Shown one piece after another: positions 11,841 through 23,288 of a stretch of 64,000 bases of DNA (positions are counted from its first letter, which is position 1; every line of letters starts with the position of its first letter). The notes under the pieces were generated by a model, which saw only the letters and a list, made by a program, of their open reading frames with translations, had not been told where the DNA came from and made no database searches. The stretch is taken from NCBI GenBank assembly GCA_963575745.1, contig CAUYUJ010003636.1:506062-570061 (forward strand), given 5' to 3'. The DNA comes from Prorocentrum cordatum (lineage: Eukaryota; Sar; Dinophyceae; Prorocentrales; Prorocentraceae). The translations under genes were made by a program, and so were the position numbers.

Positions 11841-12655
11841 AAGACCGTTTGCAACAAAAAACACGGGACGAACTGCACATGCGCGCGTCGTCGCGCGCAT
11901 GCCGGAATCCTTCAAGAACCTTGGGTTTCGTAAGGATTCCAATACCGAGTGCCCAGAAAACATGTAAATAAACATATTGGTGCGCGGCATGAGTTTTCAA
12001 ACATGCGCGCGCGAGTTTGCGAGATCTTAACAAAAACCTCTGGCTCTTCCACATGTACGTCACATGCGACTAAACAGGCCCCTCGCGCGCGCATGTCGGA
12101 ATCATTCGAACGCCCTTGCGCGCGTGCTGGGGGGGGGGCAGGACCCCTGTCAACTAATACCATGCGGGCCGCTCGCGCGCGCGCATGTCGGCCGCGCGCG
12201 CATGTCGAAATCCGTCCCAAACATTCATTACCGACGCGATGGCACCATCATCGATATCGACGCGGTCAGCATCGCATCGGCGCCGTCATCGCCATCGCCG
12301 TCGTCATTGTCATCATCGTCGCCAGCATTGTTACTATCATCATCGTGTCCGCCGTTGTCGACGTCGACATGATAACGCGCCCACCCGAGTCACCGACTTG
12401 GGCTGCTGTGCCCGCGCGTCAGCGCGGCCCGCGAGGCGTGTTGGGAAGTCCCCAGCGGTCAACGCCACCGCGGCCGCGTCCGTCGCGCCTGACTAGCTGG
12501 TCGCTCTGCGCGCGAGCCTGCCCGCGCTAGCGCGGCCGCAGCGATGTGTCAACCAGCGCCAAACAGTCATCGCAATCGCCCCCGCATGGGTTTTGCGAAC
12601 CAAGTTGCGGGTGGGCGGGTGGGTGGGATGATTGCGCGAGCAGTGGAGTTGACAA
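11840..12655 (+). repeat. Dispersed repeat R1, copy 1 (CGT-triplet core)
   Basis: This 0.8-kb stretch is homologous, in opposite orientation, to 33,050-34,130. The left block (11,840-12,200) carries GGAATCCTTC..GAACC and ACATGCGCGCGCG segments. The middle (12,240-12,375) is CGTCATCGCC-type triplet repeat. The right block (12,586-12,655) contains AACCAAGTTGCGGGTGGG then GCGAGCAGTGGAG. All three blocks recur in the same order on the minus strand of the other copy, where the triplet core is longer. It looks like a non-autonomous mobile element. Confidence 0.75.
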
Positions 12656-12679
12656 CTCACGGCGGACAAACATTAATTG

Positions 12680-13065
12680 CATGGAGTAGATTGCACCACA
12701 AAACTTGCACAGCATATATTGCACTACATTGATTGCACCACATAGCTGGCAGAAAACAATATTGCACAGCATAGACTGGACCAGATGGATTGCATCACGC
12801 GTATTGCACCACATAGACTGCACAACGTATATTGCACCACACATATGGCACCACACAGACGGCACATCATACAGTGCACAACATAAACTGCATAACACAG
12901 ATTTAACCACTTAGACAACACCACATAGCTTGCACAACATAGATTATTGGACCGCCTAGATTGCACCACACGGATTGCAACACATAGTGCAGAACTGGCA
13001 GTGCACCACATAAGCTGCACGACATTTTTTGTTGCAAAAAATGAACTGTTCCACATTTCATTGCA
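12680..13065. repeat. Degenerate tandem repeat, about 15 bp
   Basis: Repeated TTGCACCACATAGA / TGCACAACATAGA units, more than 20 diverged copies. It begins about 25 bp after the R1 repeat ends. Both strands read open in places because of the repeat. Confidence 0.85.
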
Positions 13066-13157
13066 CAACACATACTGGTAGAAGCACATTGTTTGAGGTT
13101 CCACGTTGGCTAACACATGCATAGCTAGACATACATACAATGTATGTATATATGTAT

Positions 13158-13186
13158 ACATATATATATATATATATATATATAAA
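13158..13186. repeat. TA dinucleotide microsatellite
   Basis: About 14 uninterrupted TA units in an AT-rich pocket, unusual in this GC-rich window. Confidence 0.9.
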
Positions 13187-13199
13187 TATGCATGTATAA

Positions 13200-16190
13200 A
13201 TCAATTATATAACGATGCACAGAGACAGAGAAATGTGTTACACTAAACGAAGACGCATTAACCCCATAACCGAATGCCATCATAACGAAGAGGGTGTCAT
13301 TCCAGCGCAGCCGGACACACACACACACAAACACGAAACTTGACAAGGAGCGATTACTGCAGCATGTGCCTCACAAGATTGACACATTTGGTGTGGTTGC
13401 GCGAATTGCGTGCGCGTTTGCAGGTTGCCTGGCACCGACAATTCGCAAGCGCAGATACAGAGCATCGCGTATCCTGTCTTAAAACCTCGTCGAAGCAAAA
13501 CGCAGTCAGCATCAGAGCTGCGGGCCTGTTCAGCTCATCGAGCATTTCATGCAAGTTCCAACGCCGTTGCCTCTACATAAGCCTGCCTGACGTGCAGAAT
13601 ACATGATTCGACTGGCCTGTGCATGAAGCTTCGAAATGACACGCGAGGAGCACATGCTTGGTGGTAGCTTGGTCGCCTGGGCAGGCTCCACTGGCCCAAG
13701 AGGACCCCACGAAGGTAGAGCTCGCAAAGGCGACCTCGACACAGGCATAGAGGAAGCGAAGAGTACAACAAATCAACCAAGCATGGAAGCGACAAAGAAT
13801 ACATTATCAACCTGACACTAACAACATGAGCTATGATAGTCATCGTCCGCGCACCCGAAGGGCACCCGCATGAGAGCAGCCGTGCTCGCACAGGTCGCGG
13901 CGTCAAGCAATATCGCTGAGATTCGATAACCTTACAGTACGCCAATGCCCGCAACGGCGCCGTATGAAACAAAAACATGTACACTGCGCATGAGACGAAA
14001 TATTGCATTGGAAGCAGACGGCCCAACTCATATGAAAGACGGGACAGTTCGCCACGGATGCAAGGCGTATTTCTTCATTGCCTACGAATGTGCTGGCACG
14101 TGGGCATGATATGTCGGGCACATGCACGTCTACGCTCGCGCTTGTTGCGCCTCCTCCTTCTTCTCGTGCCCGTCCTCTGAAATGGCCCCCTCCCGCCTCT
14201 CCCCCTCTGGCCTCCTCCGGATCCTTCTACGCTGTCGTCCTCGTCCGTTGGGCAGCTGCGGGCTGGCCCCGAAGGGGAAGTGTTAGAAAAGCGACACGCG
14301 ATCGATTGGATACGGACCGCCGTGCTGGGCGCTCCCAGCCCACTCCCTCCTCTAGCATCATTGTTGTGCTTGTTCGCGCTGTTATTACTGCTCCCCCTCC
14401 CCCTTGTCCTCCTCCTCCTCCTCCTCCTCGCCCTCCTCCTTAACCTCCTCCTCAACCTCCGCTTCGTCCTAGCGCCAGCGCGGGTCGAGCCACGGCTCGC
14501 CGCCGAGCCAGCGCCACGGAGACCCCGCTCTCCGCTTCTCCCCTCCCTCGGCCCTCGGGCTTCTCCTCTGTGGCTCCGTCGGCAACAGCGGCCGCTTGGG
14601 ACGATGAGCCGAGGCACCGCCGCCCCAACCGCTCGGCGGCCGGACGCCGTGCGCAGCACGCCTGCGCTGAGGGGCGCGCGGCCATGCGGCTCCTCCACGC
14701 CTTCGCCGAGGTAGAGCGCCACCGGGTCCAAGGCCCGTCGTGTCTGGCCCATGCGTCTCGCCTGGCGTTGAGAGGGCGCGCTGGCTGAAGCAGCTGGAGG
14801 TGCTGATGGCGCTCGTCCCATTCCTCGCTCAGGCTCCGCACGTGACGAGCAGGAAGGAGGTTGAGCCGAGGCGGTGGCTGGCGCTCACACCGAGGCGGGC
14901 TGAAGCCGAATTCGCTGGGCAGGCCCTTACCGCGGCGACGCTGGTGGTCGAGTGTGCCTCACTTTCGCGTCCCACGGAGCCCGACGAGAAGGTCACGGCC
15001 GGCGCGGTGCACATTGCCGAGGAAAGGCCGTGCCGGCGCCGTCGGACGCGCAAGGCGACCACCTTTGGGCGGAGGTGGAGGTCATGTCAGGTCTGAGGCG
15101 GTGGAGGTGGAGATCCTATCAAGTCCGAGGTTCTGTCAAGTCTGACTGCGAGGGCAGCGCGGAGCAAGCTCTGCTCCTGCGTGATGCTCCTGCTTCACGG
15201 GGTCCTCCCTGAGCATGGAGGCCTGGAAATTGCCCCACTTCCACACGGTGTCGGAAAAGGCGCTCGCAGCTGTGGCTCAGGCCTCGCCGCAGCTTGCGCC
15301 GCCTCTGGCGCAGCCGGCTGCGGACCCCAACCGCAAGCAGTCATGATCTAGGCAGGGCAGCTCTTCGACGCGGGGCCCAGCCAGGTCGCGGCGGGGCCTC
15401 GGGTCTGGCCACAGCCTCCGCGCGGCGCGCAGCCTCGCAAAGCGGGCGCGGCATGTCAGCGGGGCTGAGGGGCTTGAGCCTCGCGGTCACGTTGCTTGCT
15501 GCCCTTCGTAAGCGAGTGCGGTCCCACGGCGTTGCATTGCATGCTTGCGTCGCCAGCATTGCCGTTGGCATATGCGAAGGCCTGGCCAAACCCATTTGCA
15601 CACGTGCACCTTCATGCGTCGGTCTGGCCAGGGACATTTCGCAGTTGTGCTGTTGTGTTACCTCCTGCGTAGGTGTGGTCAGGCTTCGCACTGGCAGCAT
15701 CTTCCGTGCACATCCCGAGCCACGCAAGCAGCGTCTTCATGCGTAGGTCTGGCCTAGTGATTTACTGGTCGTGTTCTGCCTCTGGTTATGGATATGCCCT
15801 GATTATGGTTATGGCTCTGGTTATGTCTTTGGTCATGATTATGGTCTATGCCCTGGCTCTGGCTCTGTCTCTGAATTTACATTTCAATATAAACAGACAC
15901 TCACGAAAAATATCGTCACCCTGGGATCTTCGGAAGAGCGCGGTTCCAAAAACTGCGTGGGAAACACACCTGCAGCAGCATCATGGCTGAGTGAACGACT
16001 CAGGCGAAAACCGCGATGCCGCACCATGCCGTCGCTCACCTTATTCCTCCTCCGGGGGGCCTTGGAATGGGAACGCTGCTGGGGGTACCTAGACTAGAGC
16101 TTCGGGCGCCCCTCAAGTCACTCTCTCTCTTTTTCCCCAATCAGAGCTTGCCTCAGTAAGGGTCCTACCGGACTCATATGTGTAGGTGAC
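13200..16190. other. No recognisable gene, about 3 kb
   Basis: Both strands have only short or compositionally biased open frames. Small features are CCT triplets at about 14,410-14,460, a recurring GCGTnGGTCTGGCC phrase at about 15,540-15,760, and a TTATGG/CTCTGG low-complexity run at 15,770-15,880. Frames on both strands around 14.1-15.1 kb are long only because the sequence is GC-rich. Confidence 0.5.
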
Positions 16191-16202
16191 CTACGTCGCC
16201 GA

Positions 16203-16365
16203 TTTCGGTGGCCGGGGGTGCCCGGGTGCCTGGGTGCCAGGGGTGCCCGGGTGCCCGGGTGCCCGGGTGCCCAGGGGTGCCCGAAGGTGCCCAGGGGTGC
16301 CCCGAGGTGCCCGGGGGTGCCCGGGTGCCCGGGTGCCCGGGTGCCCGGGTGTGCAGGTGCCCGGT
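16203..16365. repeat. GGGTGCCC minisatellite
   Basis: An 8-9 bp unit, GGGTGCCCG and variants, about 19 copies. The unit is nearly self-complementary (GGGTGCCC/GGGCACCC), so it can fold on itself. Confidence 0.9.
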
Positions 16366-16379
16366 AGCCTTATAGTCAG

Positions 16380-16788
16380 TCATACAGCCTTATAGCCTTC
16401 TTGCTCTATAGCCAAAGAGCCCTACAGCCCTATAGCCCTAGAGCCCTATAGCCCTTTCGCCTTATAGCCCTGTAGCCCTGTAGCCCCATAGCCCTATAGC
16501 CTTATAGCTCTATAGCCCTACAGCCCTAATAGCACAGCCATATCGCCCTAACAGCCCTATAGTCGAATAGCCCGATAGCCCAATAACCCTATAGCGCTAT
16601 AGCCGTGTAGCCCTATAGCCCTATAACCCTATCGCCCTGTAACCCTATAGCCCTATAGCCCTATAGCCCTGTAGGCCTATAGCCCCATAGCTCCATAACC
16701 ACATAGCCCTACAGCCCTATAGCCCTATACACCCAATAGCCCTACAGCCCTATAGCCCTATAGCCCCCATAGTCTTACAGCCCTAAAA
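16380..16788. repeat. CCCTATAGC minisatellite, about 410 bp
   Basis: A 9-bp unit, CCCTATAGC, with about 45 diverged copies, directly abutting the GGGTGCCC array. Only superficially telomere-like; see rejected items. Confidence 0.9.
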
Positions 16789-16821
16789 AGATCATGCTTG
16801 GCGTTTCTCTTGTATCATTAG

Positions 16822-16824
16822 TTA

Positions 16825-16857
<33 letters not shown>

Positions 16858-16888
16858 GTCTGTATCTTTCTTTCTCTCTCTTTCTCTT
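16822..16888. repeat. TC-rich microsatellite
   Basis: Interrupted (TC)n run. It ends just before an open frame at 16,916. Confidence 0.85.
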
Positions 16889-16915
16889 GTCAACGTTGTT
16901 GCCCGCAGTCTTGAG

Positions 16916-17437
16916 TTGACTCAAGATTACTTTTGTTGTTCCCTCGCGCCGCCTCTCGCGGCGATTGTGCCGAACCTGATGGCGGGGGGGATCGAATTTT
17001 TGGGAGAGATGCACGCGGGGGACGAGTCCGCCACAGAGCAGATAGCGCAGGTCTGGGGCAACCTGGACACCCTGAAGTCGCACAGTCGATTCACCAAACC
17101 GAAGCGGGTCGATTCAGAACCGCCCGGCTGCTACAACTTCCGGACCGCGCCCATGAAGGACGTCGACATCGCTGCGAACGTCAATCACGTCGTGGGTTGG
17201 GCAAAAGTCTGGCCAGAGCGCCAGGAGCTGCCCGACGCGAGCGCCTGGGACAAGGTCGACACCGCGCGCCGCGGCGACTGCGTGTCCATGCCTTCCTCGC
17301 CCAAGCCGAAGCAGGGCACTGGGTTCGCGGACGACTGGCTCCTGCGCGCGGGCCGCTGTTCGGCTGAGCGGAAAAAGTGGTTCCCCGCTACCGCCGAGAC
17401 GCGTTGCGCGGCCAGCCCTGCCGTCTTCCATCGATGA
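16916..17437 (+). CDS. Unassigned open frame, 173 residues
   Basis: A balanced-composition open frame (segments IEFLGEMHAGDESATEQIAQ and MKDVDIAANVNHVVGWAKVW) that stands out from the biased frames around it. I recognise no family. It could be an exon or a fragment of a retroelement. Plus-strand frames with some protein-like stretches continue, shifted, to about 18.4 kb, but I could not assign them either. The start is uncertain: the annotated first codon need not be the true start in a spliced gene. Confidence 0.25.
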   Translation: MTQDYFCCSLAPPLAAIVPNLMAGGIEFLGEMHAGDESATEQIAQVWGNLDTLKSHSRFTKPKRVDSEPPGCYNFRTAPMKDVDIAANVNHVVGWAKVWPERQELPDASAWDKVDTARRGDCVSMPSSPKPKQGTGFADDWLLRAGRCSAERKKWFPATAETRCAASPAVFHR

Positions 17438-17439
17438 GG

Positions 17440-18430
17440 GAAAATCGGCGCTCGCGCTTCTCAAGCAGGGGCAGAGGACGACGCGCGCGTGCAACGCGGC
17501 TGCATGTGCCGAGGTTGAGGAAGGCCTCCGTCTCGCGCGGCCCCGTTGGACCTGGCTCGCGCCCTCTGCACCACGTCTCGGCTTTGGTCGCTGGGGCAGC
17601 TTGCCCCGATCCGCAAATTGGGCCCCGCCGCTGTGCACCTCGTGTCGGAGCTGCGGCGGATCTCGTTCGCTAGCGACATGGCGTCTGTCCAAGACGCTGC
17701 ATGGCCCGCGCGCAATTCGAGCAGCACAGAGGCCCGCCGACGAACTTGGCGACCCCCCTTTCGCCAACCTCTCGCTTGCGGCCCTGGTCATCGCGCCAGC
17801 GATGGACGCCCGGCAACGGAGGGCCCGAGACTTCCCAACCTGGCGGGCTATAGCGCGCGGGAAATAAGCCTTCGATGTCGGTTCCACGGACGGGATGTCG
17901 CGTGGCATCTTCGCCGATGGCGTCGAGGAACCGACTGGATGATGATCGAGGACGCGCTTGCGCAAGATCGCAAGACTGCGGGATTCCGAGGGCTGCTCAC
18001 GCAATTTGTTTTGCGCTGGGTTGTGGCACCACGCAAGGGCACTGCTTCTCGGCGCGCGCGTCTAACGCCGAGCTCCAAGCACTGCCGGAGGAGATGGCGC
18101 GCGCCATGCCTGGCGGTTGCGCTTCGTGCTCGCCCCTGCTGGCCCGCGGCGCCTGCTGCGCTCGAGGCAGTCGCGCCATCGCAGGATTGTCATTCCCCGC
18201 AGCTGCAGTGTCCGAGGCTGCCTTGGCGGCCACTCGCGAAGGTTTCCCGCGGCGGCAGGCCGAAGCCTTCCCTCCCCAGCTTACGTGCGCTCTCCCAGCA
18301 GACAGGGCGGCGCTGGTGGAGGCCGCGGGGTCGCGCCGCTCCCCCCCGCCCAGCTCGCGGGCGACGTCGCGGCCCCCTGCGCATCTGTGGGAGCGGTTCG
18401 GGCAGCGTTCTTCCGCCGCGTGAAATCGCT
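17440..18430. other. No assignable gene
   Basis: GC-rich, with several overlapping open frames on both strands. A plus-strand frame at 17,875-18,423 contains Cys-rich CASCSPLLARGACCARG, but I recognise no domain. Confidence 0.4.
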
Positions 18431-18839
18431 GGCTCAAGCCCTGGCTCAAAGGCCGGCTGACTCAAGGGCTGGGGGGGGAAGACGGGGCCGGGCCGCGCGG
18501 GGCCGGGCCAGGGCCGGGCCAGGGCCGGGTGCCGCGGCGCCAAATGGCGCCGTCGCCGGGTGCTGGCCGACAGCGGCAGGGGCTGCCGGGGGGCAGCCGA
18601 CGCCGATGAAGGGAGGCCGCGCGCAGGGCGCAGGGCGACGCCAGGCAGCGGCAGAGGGGGGGCCGGGCCAGACGCCAAGGCAAAGGAGAAGGAGGAGCCA
18701 GGAGGGCGCCCGAGGAGGAGAGCGGGAGATGAAGCGCAGGAGGCTGAGGCGGCAGAGGCGGCGAGGCACGGGCGCAACCAGGAGGGGCCGAAGACCAGGG
18801 GCCAGGCGCGGCGCAGGCCGACTGGGGAGAGCAGGGTCG

Positions 18840-19380
18840 GGAGGTGGGGCGGGGCTGCCCGCCCGCCTGCAGGCTCTACCTCCCGGGCACGGGGCGGGGC
18901 TGCAGCGCGCCCCCCTGCGGGCCCCGCGCCCGAGACCCTGCCGGGCCCAAGGCGGCCACCTGGCCTCTGGACGCCCGCGCAGCGCAGGCGCAGGAAGCGG
19001 CTTCGAGGATGGGGGGGCGGACAAGACACACGAGGGAGAGGACGAGAGGAAGCAGGCGACCGAGGACAAGAGGCCGGGCGCAGAGCAGGCCCCCGCGGGC
19101 CCCACCAAGATCTTGGGCGCGGGGCGGGGCCGCCGCGCGCCCGCCTGCAGGCCCCGTGCCCGAACTCCTTCCCCCGGGCCCAGGCCCGCCGCCAGGTCCG
19201 CGGGCCATCGCACAAGGCATGCAGGCAGCGCAGAGCCAGGGGCCCGGCGTGGCACAAGACCAAGGAGAGGATTTGGGGCGGGACGTGGGGCGGGGCTGCC
19301 GCGCGCCCGCCCGCGGGCCCCACCTCGCGGGCGCGGGGCGGGGCTACCGCGCACTCGCCTGCAGGCCCGCGCCTGGGCCC
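18840..19380. repeat. GC minisatellite, interspersed 40-bp motif
   Basis: A motif of the form GGGGCGGGGCTGCCGCGCGC followed by CCGCCTGCGGGCCC recurs about five times with unique spacers. The same motif occurs about four times in reverse complement at 52,985-53,250. It therefore belongs to the A-type element, not to a host gene. Confidence 0.8.
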
Positions 19381-20309
19381 CCAACGGCCTCGGGGCCGCC
19401 GCCGCCAGGCCCTGGTTCGCCGACGGGGCTGGCCGAGGGCCTGTGGACGCCTGGGCGGCGCGGGCGCTCGAGGCTGCCGCAGCGAGACCAGCGGCGCCGC
19501 CGCCGCCGCGACGGCGGCTCACTCCACCGCGACGCCGACCAGCGGCAGCACGACCCGCACCCCCAGGGCGACTGGCAGCAGCACCACCACCACCACCACC
19601 TCTTCCACCCCCACCACCAACACCACCACCACCACTACTACGACAAGAACAAGCGACAACACCGCCACCAGCTGCGGCGGCTGCGCGACGCGCCGCCAAC
19701 GTCGGGCGACGAACAAAATGAGGAGGCCGAGGAGAGGAAGCGGCGGGGGAGCAGCAGGAGGAAGCAAGGGAGACGCAGCAGCGCCACGAAAAGCCACAGG
19801 GGGCATGCGAGAACGAGCGGGCACTGCGCCGGGCAGCCTTCGCTCGCCAGGCCCGTCGCCGCGGGCGCCGACGAGCAGCGCGGCGGCTGGCAGCTGGCGC
19901 CCTCGACGCCGCGATCGCCAAACGCAGAGCACTCGCGGAGCAGCCGGCGGCCTTCCAGCGGCGGCGCGCTTTCCTGACCGAGAGGTTCGGCGCGCGCCAG
20001 AAAGTGCACAGGGCAGCCCAGGTCGGCCAAGCTCCGGCGCCCGCGCCGACGGCAGGACGCGGACCGCGAGATGGCGCGGTCGAACGTCGGCGAGGGCATG
20101 CCAGTCATAGCCAGAGAACACTTTCGCCTCGGGCCCCACGAAAGCAGCAAGCAGGCCAAGCGCCACGCAGACCCAGACTCCTGGATTGACTTCGAGATCT
20201 CAGGAAGACGGTATTCTTGGAGGAGCCCTGAAGTCTCAGGGGGAGGTTAAGGGAAGAGCGCGCGAGAGCAGGCAACGCTGCAGCGACCAGGGAGACGCCC
20301 TGCACCACC

Positions 20310-21060
20310 ACCGCTACCACCGCGACCGCAGACGGGAGCCCCTGGGCAGCAGCAGCAGCAGCAGCAGCAGGCACCACGGCAGCGGCCAGGGCGACAGCAG
20401 TCAGCAAGGCCCTCCGCCACGCCAGACGGCCACTGCAGCCGCCCGAGGGCGGGGGCTGGCGCCAGCTGCAACCCGAGCCTCCCTAGAGCCCCATTCCCAC
20501 GGTGGGGCTCCCCTGGGGCCAGTCCCCGATCGGGGTCCGCGCGGCTCCGCCGCCTTTCTCGGTGGCGCCCTGGCCCGCGCAGCAAGCCCACAGGAGCAAC
20601 GCAGCAACAATTTCGACCACGAGAGGCGCGACGACTCTCAATGGCAGCGCCGAGAGCAGCAACGCCACCACTACGACCAGCAGCGCCACCACGACGACGG
20701 CAAGCAGCACCGCCACGGCGACAGCCAGCACCAGCGGCAGCCGCCACCGCGACCAGCAGCAGCAGCACCCCAACGACGACCAGCAGCAGCAGCACCACCA
20801 CCACGACGACCACCAGCAGAAGCAACACCGCACCCACCACGACGACACCCTGCACCGCCATCACCACGACCGCGGCCAGCACCGCCACGACGACGGCGAC
20901 CAGCAGCCAAACGACGACGACCAGCAGCACCACCGGCACTGCGACGACAAGCAGCACCGCCAGCAGCACCACCACCACGACGACGACGACGCCCAGCACC
21001 ACTGCAACCACCAAGACCGCGACCAGCACCACCACGGCTACGGCTGCGACCAGCTGCGCC
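20310..21060 (+). repeat. CAG and CAN triplet repeats in element D
   Basis: CAG run near 20,347-20,370, then ACCACGACC/AGCAGC triplets from about 20,640. Equivalent repeats lie in the same place, upstream of the RING-like segment, in the other A-type elements. Confidence 0.85.
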
Positions 21061-22463
21061 TCAGCGAGCACCGCGAGCAAAGCAGCCTGGCCCCCCCGCG
21101 CTGCCCTCGTAGGGCCGGTCCCGCTGGACCGACATCGCGCGCTCGTCTCGTCTCGTTTCGGGCAGGCGCCGGAGGGTGGGCGGAACTTCGCGGGCTATTC
21201 GCCCCGCGAAGCGCCGGGCAAGGCGAGGCAGCAACAGCGGCAGCAGCAGTGCCGGAAGCGACCGAACGATCGCCAGCGCCACCGGACGAGGCCAGCACCT
21301 GCGTCGCGCGCCAGGAAGATATCCCGCAAGAGGGGGGCACATCGGAGCAAGAGGCTGCTGCGGCGCCCACTTCCACTTGGGCTGCCGCGCCGACTCGGCC
21401 CGCCACCTGGGAGAAGTCGCCGCGCGCCCGCAGCGCCGGGCCCGACTGCCGACCGCCGCCCAGTTACAGGCAAGGCGTGCGGCACAAGACGTGGACCTAG
21501 ACCGACCGCCGCCCCCCGCCCGTGACACGTGCGCCCACGCCACCCCCGCCTACAACGGCTTCCGGAGCTTCGCAGAAGACAGAGCCACCGCTGCTCCGAG
21601 CGCTCTGCTGCCGACGCGCCGGCCCGCCCCTGGAGTTCACCGACTTGCGCGACCGCCGCATGGAATGGCCCCCCGAGCGCAGCGACCCCAGAGAGCGCGC
21701 GGCACAGGCGACGCCGAGGCGAGGCGCCAGCGCCTCCTGGAAAGCGCAGTGGCGCTGGTCAGGGCAGAAGGCCCAAGCAAGGCGCGGCAGCTGCTTGCCT
21801 CGCGCGGGCTGGCACCAGGCACGCCAGAGACCTTAGAAGAACTGCGAGGCCCCGCCTGGCGCCCGCCGAGGCCTGCCGCCGCCTTGCCGCCAGCCGCCCG
21901 AGCTTTCCAGCCAGCTTGCCCAGTGGAGCTCGACCGCCGCATTTGGACTGACTGCGTCCGCTCTGCCCCGACATGGTCTTCAGCTCGCTTAGCAGAGTTA
22001 GCTTCGAACTGCTCAAGCTGGCCTTGGGCGCAGACGAGGCGCTCGAGCTGCGAGCTGCCGTGGCGGAGCGTTATGCGCGGGCCGAGATCCCGGCAAGCGC
22101 GGCCCGCGCTCTGGGCACAGGCCGCCCGGCAGCGCTGCTGAAGGACAACGGCCGCGCGCGAGGCATTGTGGCGGGCGACGCCTTCCGCCAGCTCGTGGGC
22201 AAGGTCCTCCCGCGCGCGCCGCGACCGCGCGATCGAGAGGCACTTGTCGCTGCCTGGGGCTTCCGCTCTGGTCCCCTTCGCGATGCTTTCCTACGGCCGG
22301 CCGTCTACGCACCTCTGGACAGACGACGCCGGAGTCGCGCACGAGGTTGCGCAGAGGGAAGGAGGAGAGCAAGGCGACCCGCCCATGCCGGCGCTCTACT
22401 CCCTAGCGCAGCACGGCGCAATGGAGAGGGCTCGCACGCAGCCGCAGCCGGGCGAGACGCTGA

Positions 22464-23288
22464 TCGACGACGTCTACACTGTCGGAAGAAGATTTGTTTT
22501 TTTTGGTTTGTTCCTCCCCCTTCCTTACCCCAAGGCTGCCGCGCCCCCCCGCGGCCAGTGCGGACCCCCCGCGCGCAGGGGCGCGCCCCGAAGGAGCGGG
22601 GGGTTTTCGGCCGAAGCCAGGGCAACCCCGAACCTCCCGCCAGCTAGCCGGCCCGCGGGCCTCCCGCTCAGCTGCCCCTAGCGGCCAGCCGCCGCCAGCC
22701 GCCGCCAGCCTGCGCCTTGCGCCGCGGCGCCCGGCCCGTCGCCGCCAGTCGCCGGCCGGCCGCTCGCGATCGCAGCGCCGCGCCGCCGGGCCTGCCGCCG
22801 CCAGCCGGTGCCGCCGCCGCCGCCCTCGGGGCGGCGCTGGCGGCGCAGCTTTCGGCCTCCGCGCGGCCGCGCCGCCGCCGGCCGCCGCGCTTCGCCGCGG
22901 CGCCTGGCCCGTCGCCGCCTGCCGCAGGTCGGCCGCAGGCCGCCGCGCCTCGCCGCCGGGCCTGCCGCCGCTGGTCGCCGCGCCCGCCGCCGCAGGTCGC
23001 TGTGCAGAGGGTCGTGGCTTAGGAGGGCTGAATCCTCCCCCCTCTGCCCGTGAACGAACCTGCGGCGGCGCCGCGCCTCGCGGCGGTGCGTTCGCCCTCC
23101 GCGCCGCCGCGCTGCCTCGGGCCAGCTCCAGCGTCTCCTCCGCCGCCTCCGCCGCCGCCGCCTCCTCCTCCTCCTCTGTGCTGATGGCTGCTGTCGTGGT
23201 GCTGCTAGCCGCCGTGCTGCCCCTGGTCCTGGCGGCGCTGGTCGCCGCGGCGGTGCTGGTCGACGACGTCTACATTGTCGGAAGAAGA
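22464..23288 (-). mobile_element. 0.8-kb insertion with 29-bp direct repeats, inside RT motif C
   Basis: Positions 22,464-22,492 and 23,260-23,288 are a direct repeat, 28 of 29 identical, starting TCGACGACGTCTACA and encoding the RT active-site segment DDVY. The 767 bp between them do not belong to the RT frame. On the minus strand the insertion starts with CAN-like triplets, passes through GC-rich DNA and ends with an A-rich tail (CCAAAAAAAACAAAT). Its last 150 bp resemble 52,425-52,620, which also ends in a run of A on the minus strand. It thus looks like a short retroposed copy of an A-type element's 3' end with an unusually long target-site duplication. Confidence 0.75.

Noticed and set aside
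13530-14030. Possible RT fragment on the minus strand (SSWASGACPGDQATTKHVLL)
   Set aside because: It vaguely resembles an RT region-B segment (G-x-x-PG-x-x-x-ATT), but no neighbouring motif supports it.
16380-16788. CCCTATAGC array as an interstitial telomere
   Set aside because: The plant/alga-type telomere unit is CCCTAAA. Here the unit is 9 bp, ends in TAGC and is heavily diverged, so it is an unrelated minisatellite.
18429-18460. GGCTCAAG repeats as spliced-leader relics
   Set aside because: Only 8-9 bases match and the ATTTT core is missing. GGCTCAAG recurs as a local repeat.
18190-19921. Large antisense open frames (377-630 codons), also 22,678-24,570
   Set aside because: They are shadows of GC-rich DNA opposite element D and the PPR array, dominated by Arg, Ala, Pro and Gly.
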